From Geodermatophilaceae bacterium (lineage in GTDB: Bacteria; Actinomycetota; Actinomycetes; Mycobacteriales; Geodermatophilaceae), in NCBI GenBank assembly GCA_013814015.1, contig JACCQS010000096.1:1-29379 (forward strand): 29,379 nt of DNA. The letters run 5' to 3'. This document shows, piece by piece, positions 6,073 through 14,324 of this stretch. The notes beneath the pieces are model-generated. The model did not search any database and was not told the DNA's origin. It worked only from the letters and a program-made list of their open reading frames with translations. The first letter of the stretch is position 1, and each line of letters starts with the position of its first letter. The position numbers were made by a program, and so were the translations under genes.

Positions 6073-7294
6073 CCCGAATCCCGGTGCGCTGCAAATCCTG
6101 CCGATCGCCGGCCTGCCGGAGTTACGACCGGGGGACGACCTCGCCCAAATGCTGTGCGAGGCAGCGCCTTGGCTGCGCGACGGGGACATCCTGGTCGTCA
6201 CCTCCAAGGCGGTGTCCAAGGTGGAGGGTCGACTCGTCCACGCCCCTTCCGACGCCGTCGGCAGGGAGCGCGCCCGCCAGCGGGCGATCACCGCCGAGAC
6301 AGCGCGAATCGTGGCCGAGCGAGGAGCCACCCGGATCGTGGTGACCCACCATGGCTGGGTAATGGCCGCCGCCGGAGTGGACGCCTCGAACGTTGCCCGG
6401 GGCGAACTCGCCCTGCTCCCGCGCGATCCCGATGCCTCGGCGCGCGCGCTGCGCCAGGCGATCCGGAATCGGACTGGAGCCTGGATCCCCGTCGTCATCA
6501 GTGACACCTTCGGGCGGACCTGGCGCCGAGGGGTGACGGACAACGCCATCGGTGTGGCTGGGATGGCCGCCGTCGCCGATCTGAGAGGTCTCCCCGATAC
6601 CAGCGGAGTGCCCTTGGAGGTCACCGAGATCGCGGTGGCCGACGAGATCGCCGCTGCAGCGGATCTGGTCAAGGGCAAGCTCTCGGGAGTACCGGCCGCG
6701 GTCATCCGTGGGCTGCAGCCCTCCGTTGATGACGGCCAAGGCTCGGCGTCACTGCGCCGTCCGATCGGTGAAGACATGTTCGCCCTGGGCACCCGCGATG
6801 TCGTACGCACCCGCCGATCTCCGAGCGGCTTCGACCGGCGACCCGTCTCGATACCGGTGCTACGAGGGGCCATCGAGGCGGCGCTGATGTCGCTCCACCT
6901 CGGCCAGGGCCTGGAACTCGTTCCCGATCTCATCCCGTACGACAGCGGTCGGCAGGCTACTTCCCAGGTGGCTACAACGCGGGCCGGACGGTTGCTTGCG
7001 CAGGCGGGCGCCGTCATCGTTCCGGTTGTCCCCGGCCGGGCCGACGAGCATGGGTTCACCGTGCTCGGCATGGCCATCGGAGCTCTGCTGATCCAACTGC
7101 ACGCCGAGGGGCTGGCCGCCGGCTGGCTGTCGCCGACCGACCTGGACCCTGCCGATGCCAACACCGGCGACCAGGTCCGCACGGAGCTCGATCTCCTGCG
7201 GCTCACCGATCGGGTTCCCCGCATCCGCGCCGAGGGGCTCAGGGCGCACGGCCTGGTAGTGGTCGGTCACCCCGAGGTTCAGATCGAGCGGTAG
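6065..7294 (+). CDS. fbiB: F420-0:gamma-glutamyl ligase with shortened nitroreductase-like C-terminal domain (FbiB)
   Basis: A 409-residue protein. Residues 1 to about 240 form the F420-0:gamma-L-glutamate ligase domain (CofE-like), which adds glutamates to F420-0 using GTP. DGDILVVTSKAVSKVEGR, THHGWVMAAAGVDASNV, VVISDTFGRTWRRGVTDNAIG and the domain link GEDMFALGT are visible. Residues about 246-409 align with the FMN/nitroreductase domain that in mycobacterial FbiB reduces dehydro-F420-0. Here the domain is roughly 35-40 residues shorter. Its FMN-phosphate motif, normally RRSVRRF, reads RRSPSGF. The middle, GQGLELVPDLIPYDSGRQ, bears little resemblance to the family. The late FTVLGMAIGALLIQLHAEGLAAGWL is recognisable. 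Reductase function is doubtful. GTG start, overlapping fbiA; the 3' end overlaps the glycosylase gene tail-to-tail by 16 bp. Confidence 0.9.
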   Translation: MADPNPGALQILPIAGLPELRPGDDLAQMLCEAAPWLRDGDILVVTSKAVSKVEGRLVHAPSDAVGRERARQRAITAETARIVAERGATRIVVTHHGWVMAAAGVDASNVARGELALLPRDPDASARALRQAIRNRTGAWIPVVISDTFGRTWRRGVTDNAIGVAGMAAVADLRGLPDTSGVPLEVTEIAVADEIAAAADLVKGKLSGVPAAVIRGLQPSVDDGQGSASLRRPIGEDMFALGTRDVVRTRRSPSGFDRRPVSIPVLRGAIEAALMSLHLGQGLELVPDLIPYDSGRQATSQVATTRAGRLLAQAGAVIVPVVPGRADEHGFTVLGMAIGALLIQLHAEGLAAGWLSPTDLDPADANTGDQVRTELDLLRLTDRVPRIRAEGLRAHGLVVVGHPEVQIER

Positions 7295-8181
7295 CTGCGG
7301 ACCGGCGCTCGCGGGCCCCGCCGCGGGGGACGCGGCGCACCGCACTCGATCAGCCGTACGACACGTTGCCGGTGCGGGCGAAACGGTTCCAGCAGCTCGA
7401 GCATCCGTTCGTCGTCGATGCGTTCCCCGATCAGCGCCCACCCGACCAGAGAGGGGACGTGGTAGTCCCCGACCGAGACCGCGTCCGGGTCCCCGGTCGC
7501 CCGTTGCATCGTCTCGGCCGCAGTCCAGATCCCGATCCCGGGCACCACCTGCAGCCGCTTCGCCGCATCCGCCGCAGACATCTCCAGACCCGCCTCCAAC
7601 CGGTGAGCCACCGTGGCCGCCGCCCGCAGGGTTCTTCGCCGCTGTCCGTCCAGCCCGATTCGGTGCCATTGCCAGTCGGTCAGTTCGAGCAGCGCCTCCG
7701 GGGTCGGAACGACGCGCATTCGCTCGGCGACGGGCCCGGGCGCGGGGGCACCGGCGGTGAGCAGAAGCAAGCGCCAGGCCAGATGGGCCTCGACGCTGGT
7801 CACCTTCTGTTCGATGATCGCCGCGACCAGGGTGTCCCAGATCCGGTTCGTCCGAGGCAGGCGCAGCCCCGGGAACCGCAAGTCCAAGCGCGCCACGATC
7901 GGGTCGGTGGGGACAAAGTCCGACCGGTCGTCCTCGGCCCCGAGCCAGCCGGGAACGGTGCCCACGACCCACTCTGCGCCACGCCCCCAGGCAGCATGAT
8001 GCACGCCGTCCCGGTCGACTCGTACCGCAACGGTGGCCGGCCCCTCCGGGGTCGTCGTGGTACGCCACCACACGCCGTCGGCATCCCGTCGAAACGATGG
8101 ATCTGCACCGCCGTGCCGCAGCGGTCCGAGGGTGCGAGCAACGTCGACCGGCCAGCCGGGCTGCCAGGTCGCTTCGTACAC
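7279..8181 (-). CDS. AlkA-type DNA-3-methyladenine glycosylase (HhH-GPD superfamily)
   Basis: A 300-residue base-excision-repair glycosylase that should remove alkylated purines from DNA. An N-terminal beta domain is followed by the HhH-GPD core. The core shows RTNRIWDTLVAAIIEQKVT at about 110-128 and the helix-hairpin-helix LQVVPGIGIWTAAE at 210-223. The catalytic aspartate is in VGDYHVP (D239). The start is GTG at 8181, supported by an AGGAAGG 7-13 nt upstream; the TTG at 8217 is the alternative. It has 16 bp of tail-to-tail overlap with fbiB and is the last gene of the minus-strand run from rmlD. The glycosylase beside fbiB recurs in related actinomycetes. Confidence 0.88.
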   Translation of the reverse strand: MYEATWQPGWPVDVARTLGPLRHGGADPSFRRDADGVWWRTTTTPEGPATVAVRVDRDGVHHAAWGRGAEWVVGTVPGWLGAEDDRSDFVPTDPIVARLDLRFPGLRLPRTNRIWDTLVAAIIEQKVTSVEAHLAWRLLLLTAGAPAPGPVAERMRVVPTPEALLELTDWQWHRIGLDGQRRRTLRAAATVAHRLEAGLEMSAADAAKRLQVVPGIGIWTAAETMQRATGDPDAVSVGDYHVPSLVGWALIGERIDDERMLELLEPFRPHRQRVVRLIECGAPRPPRRGPRAPVRSYRSI

Positions 8182-8240
8182 CGTCCCACCTTCCTGGTGA
8201 TCGCACCGGACTGCCAAGCGCGGGCGGCCGGCATGGTGGG

Positions 8241-9002
8241 CTACTTCGGAGGCATCCGCAGGGCTGCGTCCATCCGTACCGTCTCGCCGTTGAGATAGGG
8301 ATGCTCGAGCAGGAAGACGGCGAGACTCGCATAGTCCGCGGGAGTGCCGAGGCGCTTGGGAAAGGGCACCCCGGCGGCCAGTTTGGCCCGGGTGTCTTCG
8401 GGCAGTCCGGCCAGCATCGGGGTGTCGATGATGCCGGGTGCGACCGTGTTGACCCGTACGCCGATGCTCGACAGGTCTCGAGCGGCCGGCAGTGTCATTC
8501 CGGCGACTCCGGCTTTGGAGGCGGCGTAGGCGATCTGCCCGTCGAAGGCGGCTATCGAGGCGGTGTTGACGATCGCGCCGCGCTCGCCCTGTTCGTCGGG
8601 CTGGTTGCCGGCCATCGCCACCGCCGCGAGTCGCAGCACGTTGAACGTGCCGATCAGGTTGATCCCGATCACCTTGCTGAACAGCTCGAGATCGTGCGGA
8701 GTGCCGTCCCGAGTCAGGACTCGTGAGGCCCAGCCCACACCGGCACAGTTCACCGCCACGCGAAGCTCGCGGCCCTTGCCGACGGCCTCGGCCAGCGCGG
8801 CTTGGACCTGCTCTCCGTCGGTGACGTCGGTCGCGACGTACGAGGTGCCTCCGCCGAGTTCGGCGACCAGCGCGGCCGCCTTGTCGACTTGAAGATCGAG
8901 GATTGTCACCGCGGCACCCTTGGCGCTCAACGCGCGAGTGGTTGCCTCCCCCAGTCCCGACGCCCCCCCGGTGACCACAGCCGCTACGTCAGCCCATTGC
9001 AT
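8241..9002 (-). CDS. SDR dehydrogenase, 3-hydroxyacyl-CoA dehydrogenase type 2-like
   Basis: A 253-residue classical short-chain dehydrogenase. The cofactor motif is TGGASGLG at 11-18, with D36 after the second strand suggesting NAD(H) preference. The NCAG motif is at 85-88. Catalytic residues are S149, Y159 and K163. The C-terminal half, with VAPGIIDTPMLAGLPEDTRAKLAAGVPFPKRLGTPADYA, is characteristic of the type-2 3-hydroxyacyl-CoA/17-beta-hydroxysteroid dehydrogenase group, which oxidises 3-hydroxyacyl-CoA in fatty-acid and branched-chain amino-acid breakdown. The start is ATG at 9002 with AAAGGAG 6 nt upstream; longer readings to 9062 are rejected. It follows manC by 60 nt. Substrate is inferred from family only. 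Confidence 0.88.
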   Translation of the reverse strand: MQWADVAAVVTGGASGLGEATTRALSAKGAAVTILDLQVDKAAALVAELGGGTSYVATDVTDGEQVQAALAEAVGKGRELRVAVNCAGVGWASRVLTRDGTPHDLELFSKVIGINLIGTFNVLRLAAVAMAGNQPDEQGERGAIVNTASIAAFDGQIAYAASKAGVAGMTLPAARDLSSIGVRVNTVAPGIIDTPMLAGLPEDTRAKLAAGVPFPKRLGTPADYASLAVFLLEHPYLNGETVRMDAALRMPPK

Positions 9003-9062
9003 GTGTGCTCCTTTGACGGAAATGCCTCGAGGTCCCGGACTGTATCCAGCCGGCCGCCGCAC

Positions 9063-10172
9063 TCAGAGCAGGGCGCTGTGGCCATCGTTGCGGGCTCGTT
9101 CGACCAACACCTTGACTTCTTGGGCTCGCTCACGCGGACAGATGAGCAGCACATCCTCGGTGTCCACGACCGCCAGCCCGGTGACTCCGAGCAAGGCGAC
9201 CGTACGGCCGGATCCGGTGACGACCACGCAATCGGCGGAGTCCTCGGACACCAGCGAGCCGGCGCCCAGTTGGGTGTGTCCGTTCGCGTCGGCGCCCACG
9301 ACGGTGCCCAATGTGTGCCAGTCGCCGATGTCGGCCCAGCCGAAATCGGCGGGCACCGTCGCGACCATCCCTCGCGCGGCGGCCGGCTGCATCAGCCCGT
9401 GGTCGATGCTGATCTTCTGCAGCACTGACCAGTCCCGCTCCAGGTCCGCGGTCGCGGTGCTGGTCCAGCGGGAGGCCAGCGCCGTGACGCCCGCGTGCAG
9501 GTCCGGCAGTTCGATGGCCAACTGTTGCAGGAATGCGTCCACCCGCCAGCAGAACATCCCGGCGTTCCAGAGGTAGTCCCCCGAGGCGAGGTAGGCCGCG
9601 GCGGTCGTTGCGTCGGGTTTCTCCTGGAACTCGACGACCGCACGAGCCGCTCCGATATGCAACGACGCGCCCAGCTGCAGATAGCCGTATCCGGTTTCTG
9701 GGCTGTGCGGAGCAACCCCGATGGTGACGAGCAGACCGGTCTGGGCCACCTCGACGGCCGTTGTCAATGCTGCGTGAAAGGCATTGAGGTCGCCGACCAA
9801 TTGGTCCGCGTGACAGGAGATCATCACCGCTTGTGGATCCCGTTCGGAGATCAGGGCGGCTGCCAGAGCGATCGCCGGCCCGGATTCCCGGGGGACCGGC
9901 TCGGCCACCAGATTCGCCGCCGGCAACCCCGGAAGCTGACTGGCGACAGCTGCGACGTGCAGAGCACCAGTGACGACCAGGATGCGATCGATATCGACCA
10001 ACGGAGAGAACCGGTCGACCGTGGACTGCAGCAGGCTGCGATCCCCCTGGCCGGACAGCGCTTGCAGGAACTTCGGTGCCCCAGCACGCGACAGTGGCCA
10101 CAGCCGAAGTCCGCTGCCACCGGCTGGGATCACGCCGTACACGGGCTGAACCGACCGAGGTGACTGCTCCAC
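9063..10172 (-). CDS. manC: Mannose-1-phosphate guanylyltransferase
   Basis: A 369-residue GDP-mannose pyrophosphorylase (GTP + mannose-1-phosphate gives GDP-mannose + PPi). Nucleotidyltransferase signature GGSGLRLWPLSR at 18-29, lysine in PKFLQ after it, the sugar loop FQEKPDA, YLWNAGMFCW, and the C-terminal FGWADIGDWHTLG. GDP-mannose feeds mannosyl lipids, glycans and cell-wall precursors; its substrate comes from ManB (1761-3125). GTG start at 10172, 4 nt after the rmlD stop, so it is co-transcribed with rmlD. It equals Rv3264c by position. The mycobacterial wbbL gene, normally between manC and rmlD, is not here. Confidence 0.93.
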   Translation of the reverse strand: MEQSPRSVQPVYGVIPAGGSGLRLWPLSRAGAPKFLQALSGQGDRSLLQSTVDRFSPLVDIDRILVVTGALHVAAVASQLPGLPAANLVAEPVPRESGPAIALAAALISERDPQAVMISCHADQLVGDLNAFHAALTTAVEVAQTGLLVTIGVAPHSPETGYGYLQLGASLHIGAARAVVEFQEKPDATTAAAYLASGDYLWNAGMFCWRVDAFLQQLAIELPDLHAGVTALASRWTSTATADLERDWSVLQKISIDHGLMQPAAARGMVATVPADFGWADIGDWHTLGTVVGADANGHTQLGAGSLVSEDSADCVVVTGSGRTVALLGVTGLAVVDTEDVLLICPRERAQEVKVLVERARNDGHSALL

Positions 10173-10176
10173 CGGG

Positions 10177-11055
10177 TCAGCCTAGGGATGGGCGAAGGAT
10201 GACTTCCCGTAGGGGAATGCGCCACGAGCGGAGTTCGGGCAACCCGGCCTCCTGCCAGCGCCGAAGCCCCAGCACCGAGTACGCCGGCCGAATCGCGGGA
10301 CGCCGCGGGGCCTGATCGGTGCGGATCGCTCGAACCAGGCAAGGATCGGCTCCCAGTTCGGCGCCGATCGCGCTTGCCACGTCGTACCGACTGGCCTGTC
10401 CACCGTTGGCGCAGTGGTAGATCCCGGAGTCAGGTCGGCGGCTGCAAAGGGCCAACAGCCCGGCAACCAGATCCGTCGTCGCCGTGGGCCGGCTCACTTG
10501 GTCGGTGACCGCCTCGATGGGATCTCCGGCCAGCAGCCGATCACGGAAGAGGGTCACGTAGTTGGGCTTGTCCGCGTCGAACACCCAGGAGGTCCGTACG
10601 ACGTAGCTGTCCGGTCGCGCGGACAGAACTGCGTTCTCGCCGTCGCGCTTGGTCGTTCCGTACACCGACAACGGCGCGGTCGGCGCGTCCTCGTCGTACG
10701 GTGCCGTTGGGCCACTGTTCCCGCCGAAGACGTAGTCGGTGGACAGGTGCACCATGAGGTCGGCATCGCTGAGGCCTTCGGCCAGCCAACCCGGTGCCTG
10801 GCCGTTGACGGATACGGCCGTCCGCGAATCCTTTTCAGCGCCATCGACGTCGGCAACGGCCGCAGTGTTGATGCAGATGAGAGGATCGGTCGACTCGTCC
10901 CGGATCGCGGCCAGAGTAGCCAGCACACGATCCCGATCGGTCAGGTCGGCATCCTGCCGGGTCCAGGTCCGGACGGGCTGCCCCTCGAGAGCAGCGATCA
11001 GAACCCGACCGACCCGGCCCGCCGCACCAACGATCAGCCAACGAGTCCTACCCAC
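10177..11055 (-). CDS. rmlD: dTDP-4-dehydrorhamnose reductase
   Basis: A 292-residue SDR-fold enzyme that makes dTDP-L-rhamnose by reducing dTDP-4-dehydro-L-rhamnose, the last step of the rhamnose pathway used in cell-wall linkers and polysaccharides. It shows the NADPH motif GAAGRVG at 10-16, INTAAVADVDGAE, HLSTDYVFGG, the Tyr-x3-Lys pair in YGTTK, and VVRTSWVF. The start is GTG at 11055, just before the first strand (TRWLIVGAAG), with AGGA about 10 nt upstream; the reading to 11187 would run across the promoter of the divergent LCP gene. Coupled to manC. It is consistent with Rv3266c in synteny. Confidence 0.9.
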   Translation of the reverse strand: MGRTRWLIVGAAGRVGRVLIAALEGQPVRTWTRQDADLTDRDRVLATLAAIRDESTDPLICINTAAVADVDGAEKDSRTAVSVNGQAPGWLAEGLSDADLMVHLSTDYVFGGNSGPTAPYDEDAPTAPLSVYGTTKRDGENAVLSARPDSYVVRTSWVFDADKPNYVTLFRDRLLAGDPIEAVTDQVSRPTATTDLVAGLLALCSRRPDSGIYHCANGGQASRYDVASAIGAELGADPCLVRAIRTDQAPRRPAIRPAYSVLGLRRWQEAGLPELRSWRIPLREVILRPSLG

Positions 11056-11132
11056 GGGGTGGCATCCTGCCCTAGCGGGCTTGGTTGTGACCGCCCTCGC
11101 CCTGGAAGCCGGGTCGCAAAGATCGACGCAGG

Positions 11133-11138
11133 TACTCT
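11133..11138 (+). promoter_or_regulatory. Putative -10 box of the LCP gene (leaderless)
   Basis: TACTCT, 7 nt before the GTG at 11146. The hexamer fits TANNNT. It lies in the 90-bp gap between divergent rmlD and LCP. No clear -35 was seen. Confidence 0.45.
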
Positions 11139-11145
11139 CGGGCGG

Positions 11146-12693
11146 GTGACCGACGGCTACGAGGGTGGACGTCGACTGCCGCCTCATCTCGACCCTCGCT
11201 CCGGCCGTGGAACGTCGAGTTCAGGCTCCGGCGATGCCGGCCGGCCGCATTCGCCACGCTCGCCTGACGGCGGGCAGGGAACGAGCAAGAAGCGCCGCGG
11301 TGGGCTATTTCTGGGTGCTCGGCTGGTGGCCGGTCTGTTGTCGCTAACCCTGCTGGGAGCAAGCGGCTGGGGCTGGTACCTGACCCAGGTTGCCGAGCAG
11401 AACCTCTCCCGTCAGGACGTCATTCCCACCGACGGCAACGACAACGCCGGCGGCGGTGATCCCGATGCGATGAACATCCTCATCGTCGGCAACGACAACC
11501 GGACCAATCTCAGCCCTGAACAGCTCACCGAGCTCGGGGTCAGCTTGGAGCCCGGGATGAACACCGACACCATGATCCTGCTGCACGTGCCGGCCGACGG
11601 CAGTCGAGCATCCTTCGTGTCCTTCCCGCGGGACTCCTACGTCGAGGTGCCCGGTTATGGGATGCACAAGCTCAATGCGGCCTTCGCTTTCGGCTTCAGC
11701 CAGGACGCGCCCGAGGGCAGCACTGACGAGGAGCGCGCCGCCTTCGGCGCGCGGAAGTTGATCCAGACCATCAGTTCGATCAGCGGCGTGAGCGTCGACC
11801 ACTACGTCTCGATCGACCTGTTCGGTTTCGTTCTGCTCACCGACATCGTCGGCGGCGTACCGGTCAACCTGTGCCAGGCCCAACAGGAGCCCAAGTCCGG
11901 GATCAACCTGCCCGCCGGAGCGCAGGAGATCAGTGGTGCGCAGGCGCTGGCCTTCGTACGGCAACGCGACGGTTTGCCGCAGGGTGACCTGGACCGCATC
12001 GTGCGCCAACAGGTTTTCATCGGCGCGATGGTGAGCAAGCTCCTCTCCCAAGAGGTGTTCTTCGACCTCGGCCTGCAGCGCAGGTTGGTCGAGGCCGCTT
12101 CCCAGGCTCTCACTGTCGATTCCGAACTCGACCTGTTCGGGTTGGCCGAGCAGATGCAGGCCGTGACTGCCGGCACCGTCAACTTCCAGACCTTGCCCAA
12201 CCTCGGCGTCGGCACTGAGGACGGCCTGTCCATCGTCGTACCCGAGGACCGTGAGGTCCTGTACGACTTCTTCGCGAATCTGACCGCCCAAGACCCCGCA
12301 GCTGAGCCCCCTCCCGCGGAGAACGTCGATCCCGGCGAGGTCAGTGTCGCCGTCTTCAATGGTTCGGTGACCGGTGGCATCGCGGCGCAGACCCAGACCG
12401 AGCTCGAAGCCGCGGGCTTCGTGGTGACCTCCACCGGGAACGCCGACTCCAGCGACTACACGCAGACCGAGATCCGGTACGCCGAGGGCCAGGAGAGCCA
12501 GGCGGCAACCCTTGCCGCAGCGATCCCTGGTGCCGTGGTCCGGGCAGATTCGACGCTCGGAGGAGCTGAGCTGCAACTGGTGCTGGGCTCGGACTTCAAC
12601 GGCGTCGGACAGGCGATCGACGCCGCCCCGGCATCGGATCCCGGCGAGCAGGATCTCCCTCGCACGGCCGCGGACACCGGGTGCATCAACTGA
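11146..12693 (+). CDS. LytR-CpsA-Psr (LCP) family cell-wall glycopolymer ligase
   Basis: A 515-residue membrane-anchored LCP protein, which transfers a lipid-linked secondary polymer to peptidoglycan outside the cell (in mycobacteria, arabinogalactan by the Rv3267 homolog). Order: a Gly/Ser/Pro-rich basic cytoplasmic tail (1-53), one membrane helix (about 54-78), then the extracellular LCP domain with MNILIVGNDNRT at 109-120, MNTDTMILLHV, FVSFPRDSYVEV at 157-168 and the pyrophosphate-binding VRQRDGLPQGDLDRIVRQQ at 271-289. A LytR C-terminal domain follows at about 400-490 (VSVAVFNGSVTGG to LQLVLGSDF). The start is GTG at 11146, with a leaderless -10; the open frame back to 10414 is antisense to rmlD. 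Divergent from rmlD. Confidence 0.92.
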   Translation: MTDGYEGGRRLPPHLDPRSGRGTSSSGSGDAGRPHSPRSPDGGQGTSKKRRGGLFLGARLVAGLLSLTLLGASGWGWYLTQVAEQNLSRQDVIPTDGNDNAGGGDPDAMNILIVGNDNRTNLSPEQLTELGVSLEPGMNTDTMILLHVPADGSRASFVSFPRDSYVEVPGYGMHKLNAAFAFGFSQDAPEGSTDEERAAFGARKLIQTISSISGVSVDHYVSIDLFGFVLLTDIVGGVPVNLCQAQQEPKSGINLPAGAQEISGAQALAFVRQRDGLPQGDLDRIVRQQVFIGAMVSKLLSQEVFFDLGLQRRLVEAASQALTVDSELDLFGLAEQMQAVTAGTVNFQTLPNLGVGTEDGLSIVVPEDREVLYDFFANLTAQDPAAEPPPAENVDPGEVSVAVFNGSVTGGIAAQTQTELEAAGFVVTSTGNADSSDYTQTEIRYAEGQESQAATLAAAIPGAVVRADSTLGGAELQLVLGSDFNGVGQAIDAAPASDPGEQDLPRTAADTGCIN

Positions 12694-12704
12694 GCCGAGA
12701 AGGC

Positions 12705-12728
12705 GTGAGCGAAGTGGACGCGTCATGA
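12705..12728 (+). other. Possible 7-codon leader ORF overlapping the next gene
   Basis: GTG at 12705 reads MSEVDAS and stops in TGA at 12726, overlapping the TIGR03089 start as ATGA. It resembles the ATGA chain at 352-464. The only purine-rich stretch before it (GAGAAGG) lies 1 nt from the GTG, too close to be a good ribosome site, so it may be chance. Confidence 0.15.
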
Positions 12729-13504
12729 TCGCCTCGGACTTGTTCGCCGGCGCACTGACCCGGGATCCGGGCGGCCCACTACTCACCTACTACGACGATG
12801 CCACCGGTGAGCGGACCGAGCTGTCGGCGACGACCCTGGACAACTGGGTGGCCAAGACCGCAAATCTGCTGACCGACGGACTCGGCCTGGACGGTGGTTC
12901 GAGCATCGCGGTGGTGTTGCCGCCGCACTGGCAGACAGCCGGAATCCTGTTGGGCGCCTGGGCTGCCGGGCATCGGGTGGTCGACTATCCCGACGTGGAC
13001 GCCCCGGACGAGCCCGATGCCGTGTTCTGCACCGAGGCCGATCTTGTCGCCTACGCCGACCGCCGCTGCGACGTCGTGGGGTTGACCCTCGACCCGTGGG
13101 GTCGCGGACTTTCCGACCAGTGGCGGCGCATAACCGACTACGCACAGGAGATCGGCCTGTACGGCGATCAGTTCCGAGCGGCCGCACCTGTGGACCCGGC
13201 CACGCCGGCTCTGCTCGCCGGCAGCCTCGAACTCAGCCACGAGGGGCTAGCCGGTGCCGCGGTGGCGCTGGCCGACCGGCTGGGGATGAACACCGGCGAC
13301 CGGATCATGGTCAGCCGGGACCTCGCCGCCGAAGCGGGGCCGGTGCCCTGGCTGTTGGCGCCGCTGGCCGCAGGCTGCAGCATCGTCCTGGTTACGGATC
13401 CCAACTCCGAGCGGTTGGCGGCCCGGGCCGAGTCCGAGCGAGTCACAGCTACTCTCGGGATCGAGCTCGCCGGTGTCCCCGTCCTGGGGGATAGCCGGTT
13501 CTAG
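12725..13504 (+). CDS. TIGR03089 family protein
   Basis: A 259-residue protein of actinobacterial family TIGR03089, which resembles the N-terminal part of AMP-binding (acyl-CoA synthetase-like) enzymes but is far too short to be one. Visible: LLTYYDDATGERTELSATTLDNWVAKTANLL (residues 19-49), SIAVVLPPHWQTAGILLGAWAAGHRVV (around 60-86), and a late LAGCSIVLVTD-like block. Typical adenylation and P-loop motifs are not present. It is the neighbour of the LCP ligase, as Rv3268 is of Rv3267; the role is unknown. Start ATG at 12725, 31 nt after the LCP stop, with a weak ribosome site. The stop is 16 nt before scoA. Confidence 0.83.
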   Translation: MIASDLFAGALTRDPGGPLLTYYDDATGERTELSATTLDNWVAKTANLLTDGLGLDGGSSIAVVLPPHWQTAGILLGAWAAGHRVVDYPDVDAPDEPDAVFCTEADLVAYADRRCDVVGLTLDPWGRGLSDQWRRITDYAQEIGLYGDQFRAAAPVDPATPALLAGSLELSHEGLAGAAVALADRLGMNTGDRIMVSRDLAAEAGPVPWLLAPLAAGCSIVLVTDPNSERLAARAESERVTATLGIELAGVPVLGDSRF

Positions 13505-13520
13505 GCGAAATGAGGTGTCG

Positions 13521-14324
13521 ATGGACAAGGTCATGACCTCAGCTGCCGAGGCGGTCGCTGACATCCCGTCCGGGTCGAGCCTGGCCGTAGGCGGTTTCGG
13601 CCTGTGTGGCGTGCCGATCTGGTTGATCAACGCCCTCTACGAGCAAGGTGCCACCGATCTCGAGACTTTCTCCAACAACTGCGGAGTCGATGGCTGGGGG
13701 CTGGGGAAACTGCTTGCGGCGCATCGCATTCGGCGTACGGTCAGCTCCTACGTCGGGGAGAACAAGGAGTTCGCACGGCAGTTCCTCTCCGGTGAGCTGG
13801 AAGTGGAACTCACGCCGCAGGGAACTCTGGCCGAACGGCTGCGGGCCGGGGGCTGTGGCATCCCCGCGTTCTTCACGCCCAGCGGGGTCGGCACGCAGAT
13901 CGCCGACGGTGGCGTACCGATGCGGTATCACTCCGACGGAACCGTCGCGCTGGCCAGCCCGCCTCGCGAGGTACGCGAGTTCGACGGGCAGATGTACACG
14001 ATGGAGCGGGCTCTGATCGCTGACTACGGCCTGGTTCGTGCCTGGAAGGGCGACCGGCACGGGAATCTCGTCTACCGCGAGTCGGCCGGCAACTTCAACA
14101 ACCTGTGCGCCATGTCCGGTCGAGTCACGATCGCGGAGGTCGAAGAGCTCGTCGAGGCCGGAGAGATCAAGCCGGAGAGTGTGCACACTCCAGGTGTCTT
14201 CGTGCAACGGGTGGTCCAGGTCAGCGCTCAGGACAAGCCGATCGAACGGCGGACCGTTCGCCCCCGGCCCGGGGCGGCCGGCCTGCTCAGCGCTGTGGAT
14301 TCGGCCGCGGAGGGAGCAGCCTGA
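13521..14324 (+). CDS. scoA: 3-oxoacid CoA-transferase subunit A
   Basis: A 267-residue family I CoA-transferase alpha subunit, which with subunit B moves CoA from succinyl-CoA to a 3-oxoacid such as acetoacetate. Motifs: AVGGFGLCGVPIWLINAL (residues 22-39), TFSNNCGVDGWGLGKLL, SYVGENKEFARQFLSGELEVELTPQGTLAERLRAGG, IPAFFTPSGVGT and FNNLCAMSGRVTIAEVEELV. The N-terminal GGFGLCG is the CoA-site glycine loop. Start ATG at 13521, with GAGGTG 5 nt upstream; GTG and other in-frame codons from 13473 lie inside the TIGR03089 gene. The stop overlaps subunit B (TGATG). The substrate could also be 3-oxoadipate; motifs favour the SCOT type. Confidence 0.93.
   Translation: MDKVMTSAAEAVADIPSGSSLAVGGFGLCGVPIWLINALYEQGATDLETFSNNCGVDGWGLGKLLAAHRIRRTVSSYVGENKEFARQFLSGELEVELTPQGTLAERLRAGGCGIPAFFTPSGVGTQIADGGVPMRYHSDGTVALASPPREVREFDGQMYTMERALIADYGLVRAWKGDRHGNLVYRESAGNFNNLCAMSGRVTIAEVEELVEAGEIKPESVHTPGVFVQRVVQVSAQDKPIERRTVRPRPGAAGLLSAVDSAAEGAA

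Noticed and set aside
6860..8332. 490-codon open frame on the minus strand across fbiB and the glycosylase gene
   Set aside because: Arg/Gly/Pro-rich frame with no family signal; it is the complement or frame-shifted shadow of two well-supported genes.
10414..11145. N-terminal extension of the LCP frame
   Set aside because: It is antisense to rmlD and shows no domain; the LCP gene starts at 11146 with its own -10 and the usual cytoplasmic tail.
11344..12786. 480-codon open frame antisense to the LCP gene
   Set aside because: Mirror frame of a GC-rich gene; no recognisable domain or start signal, and the LCP motifs lie on the opposite strand.
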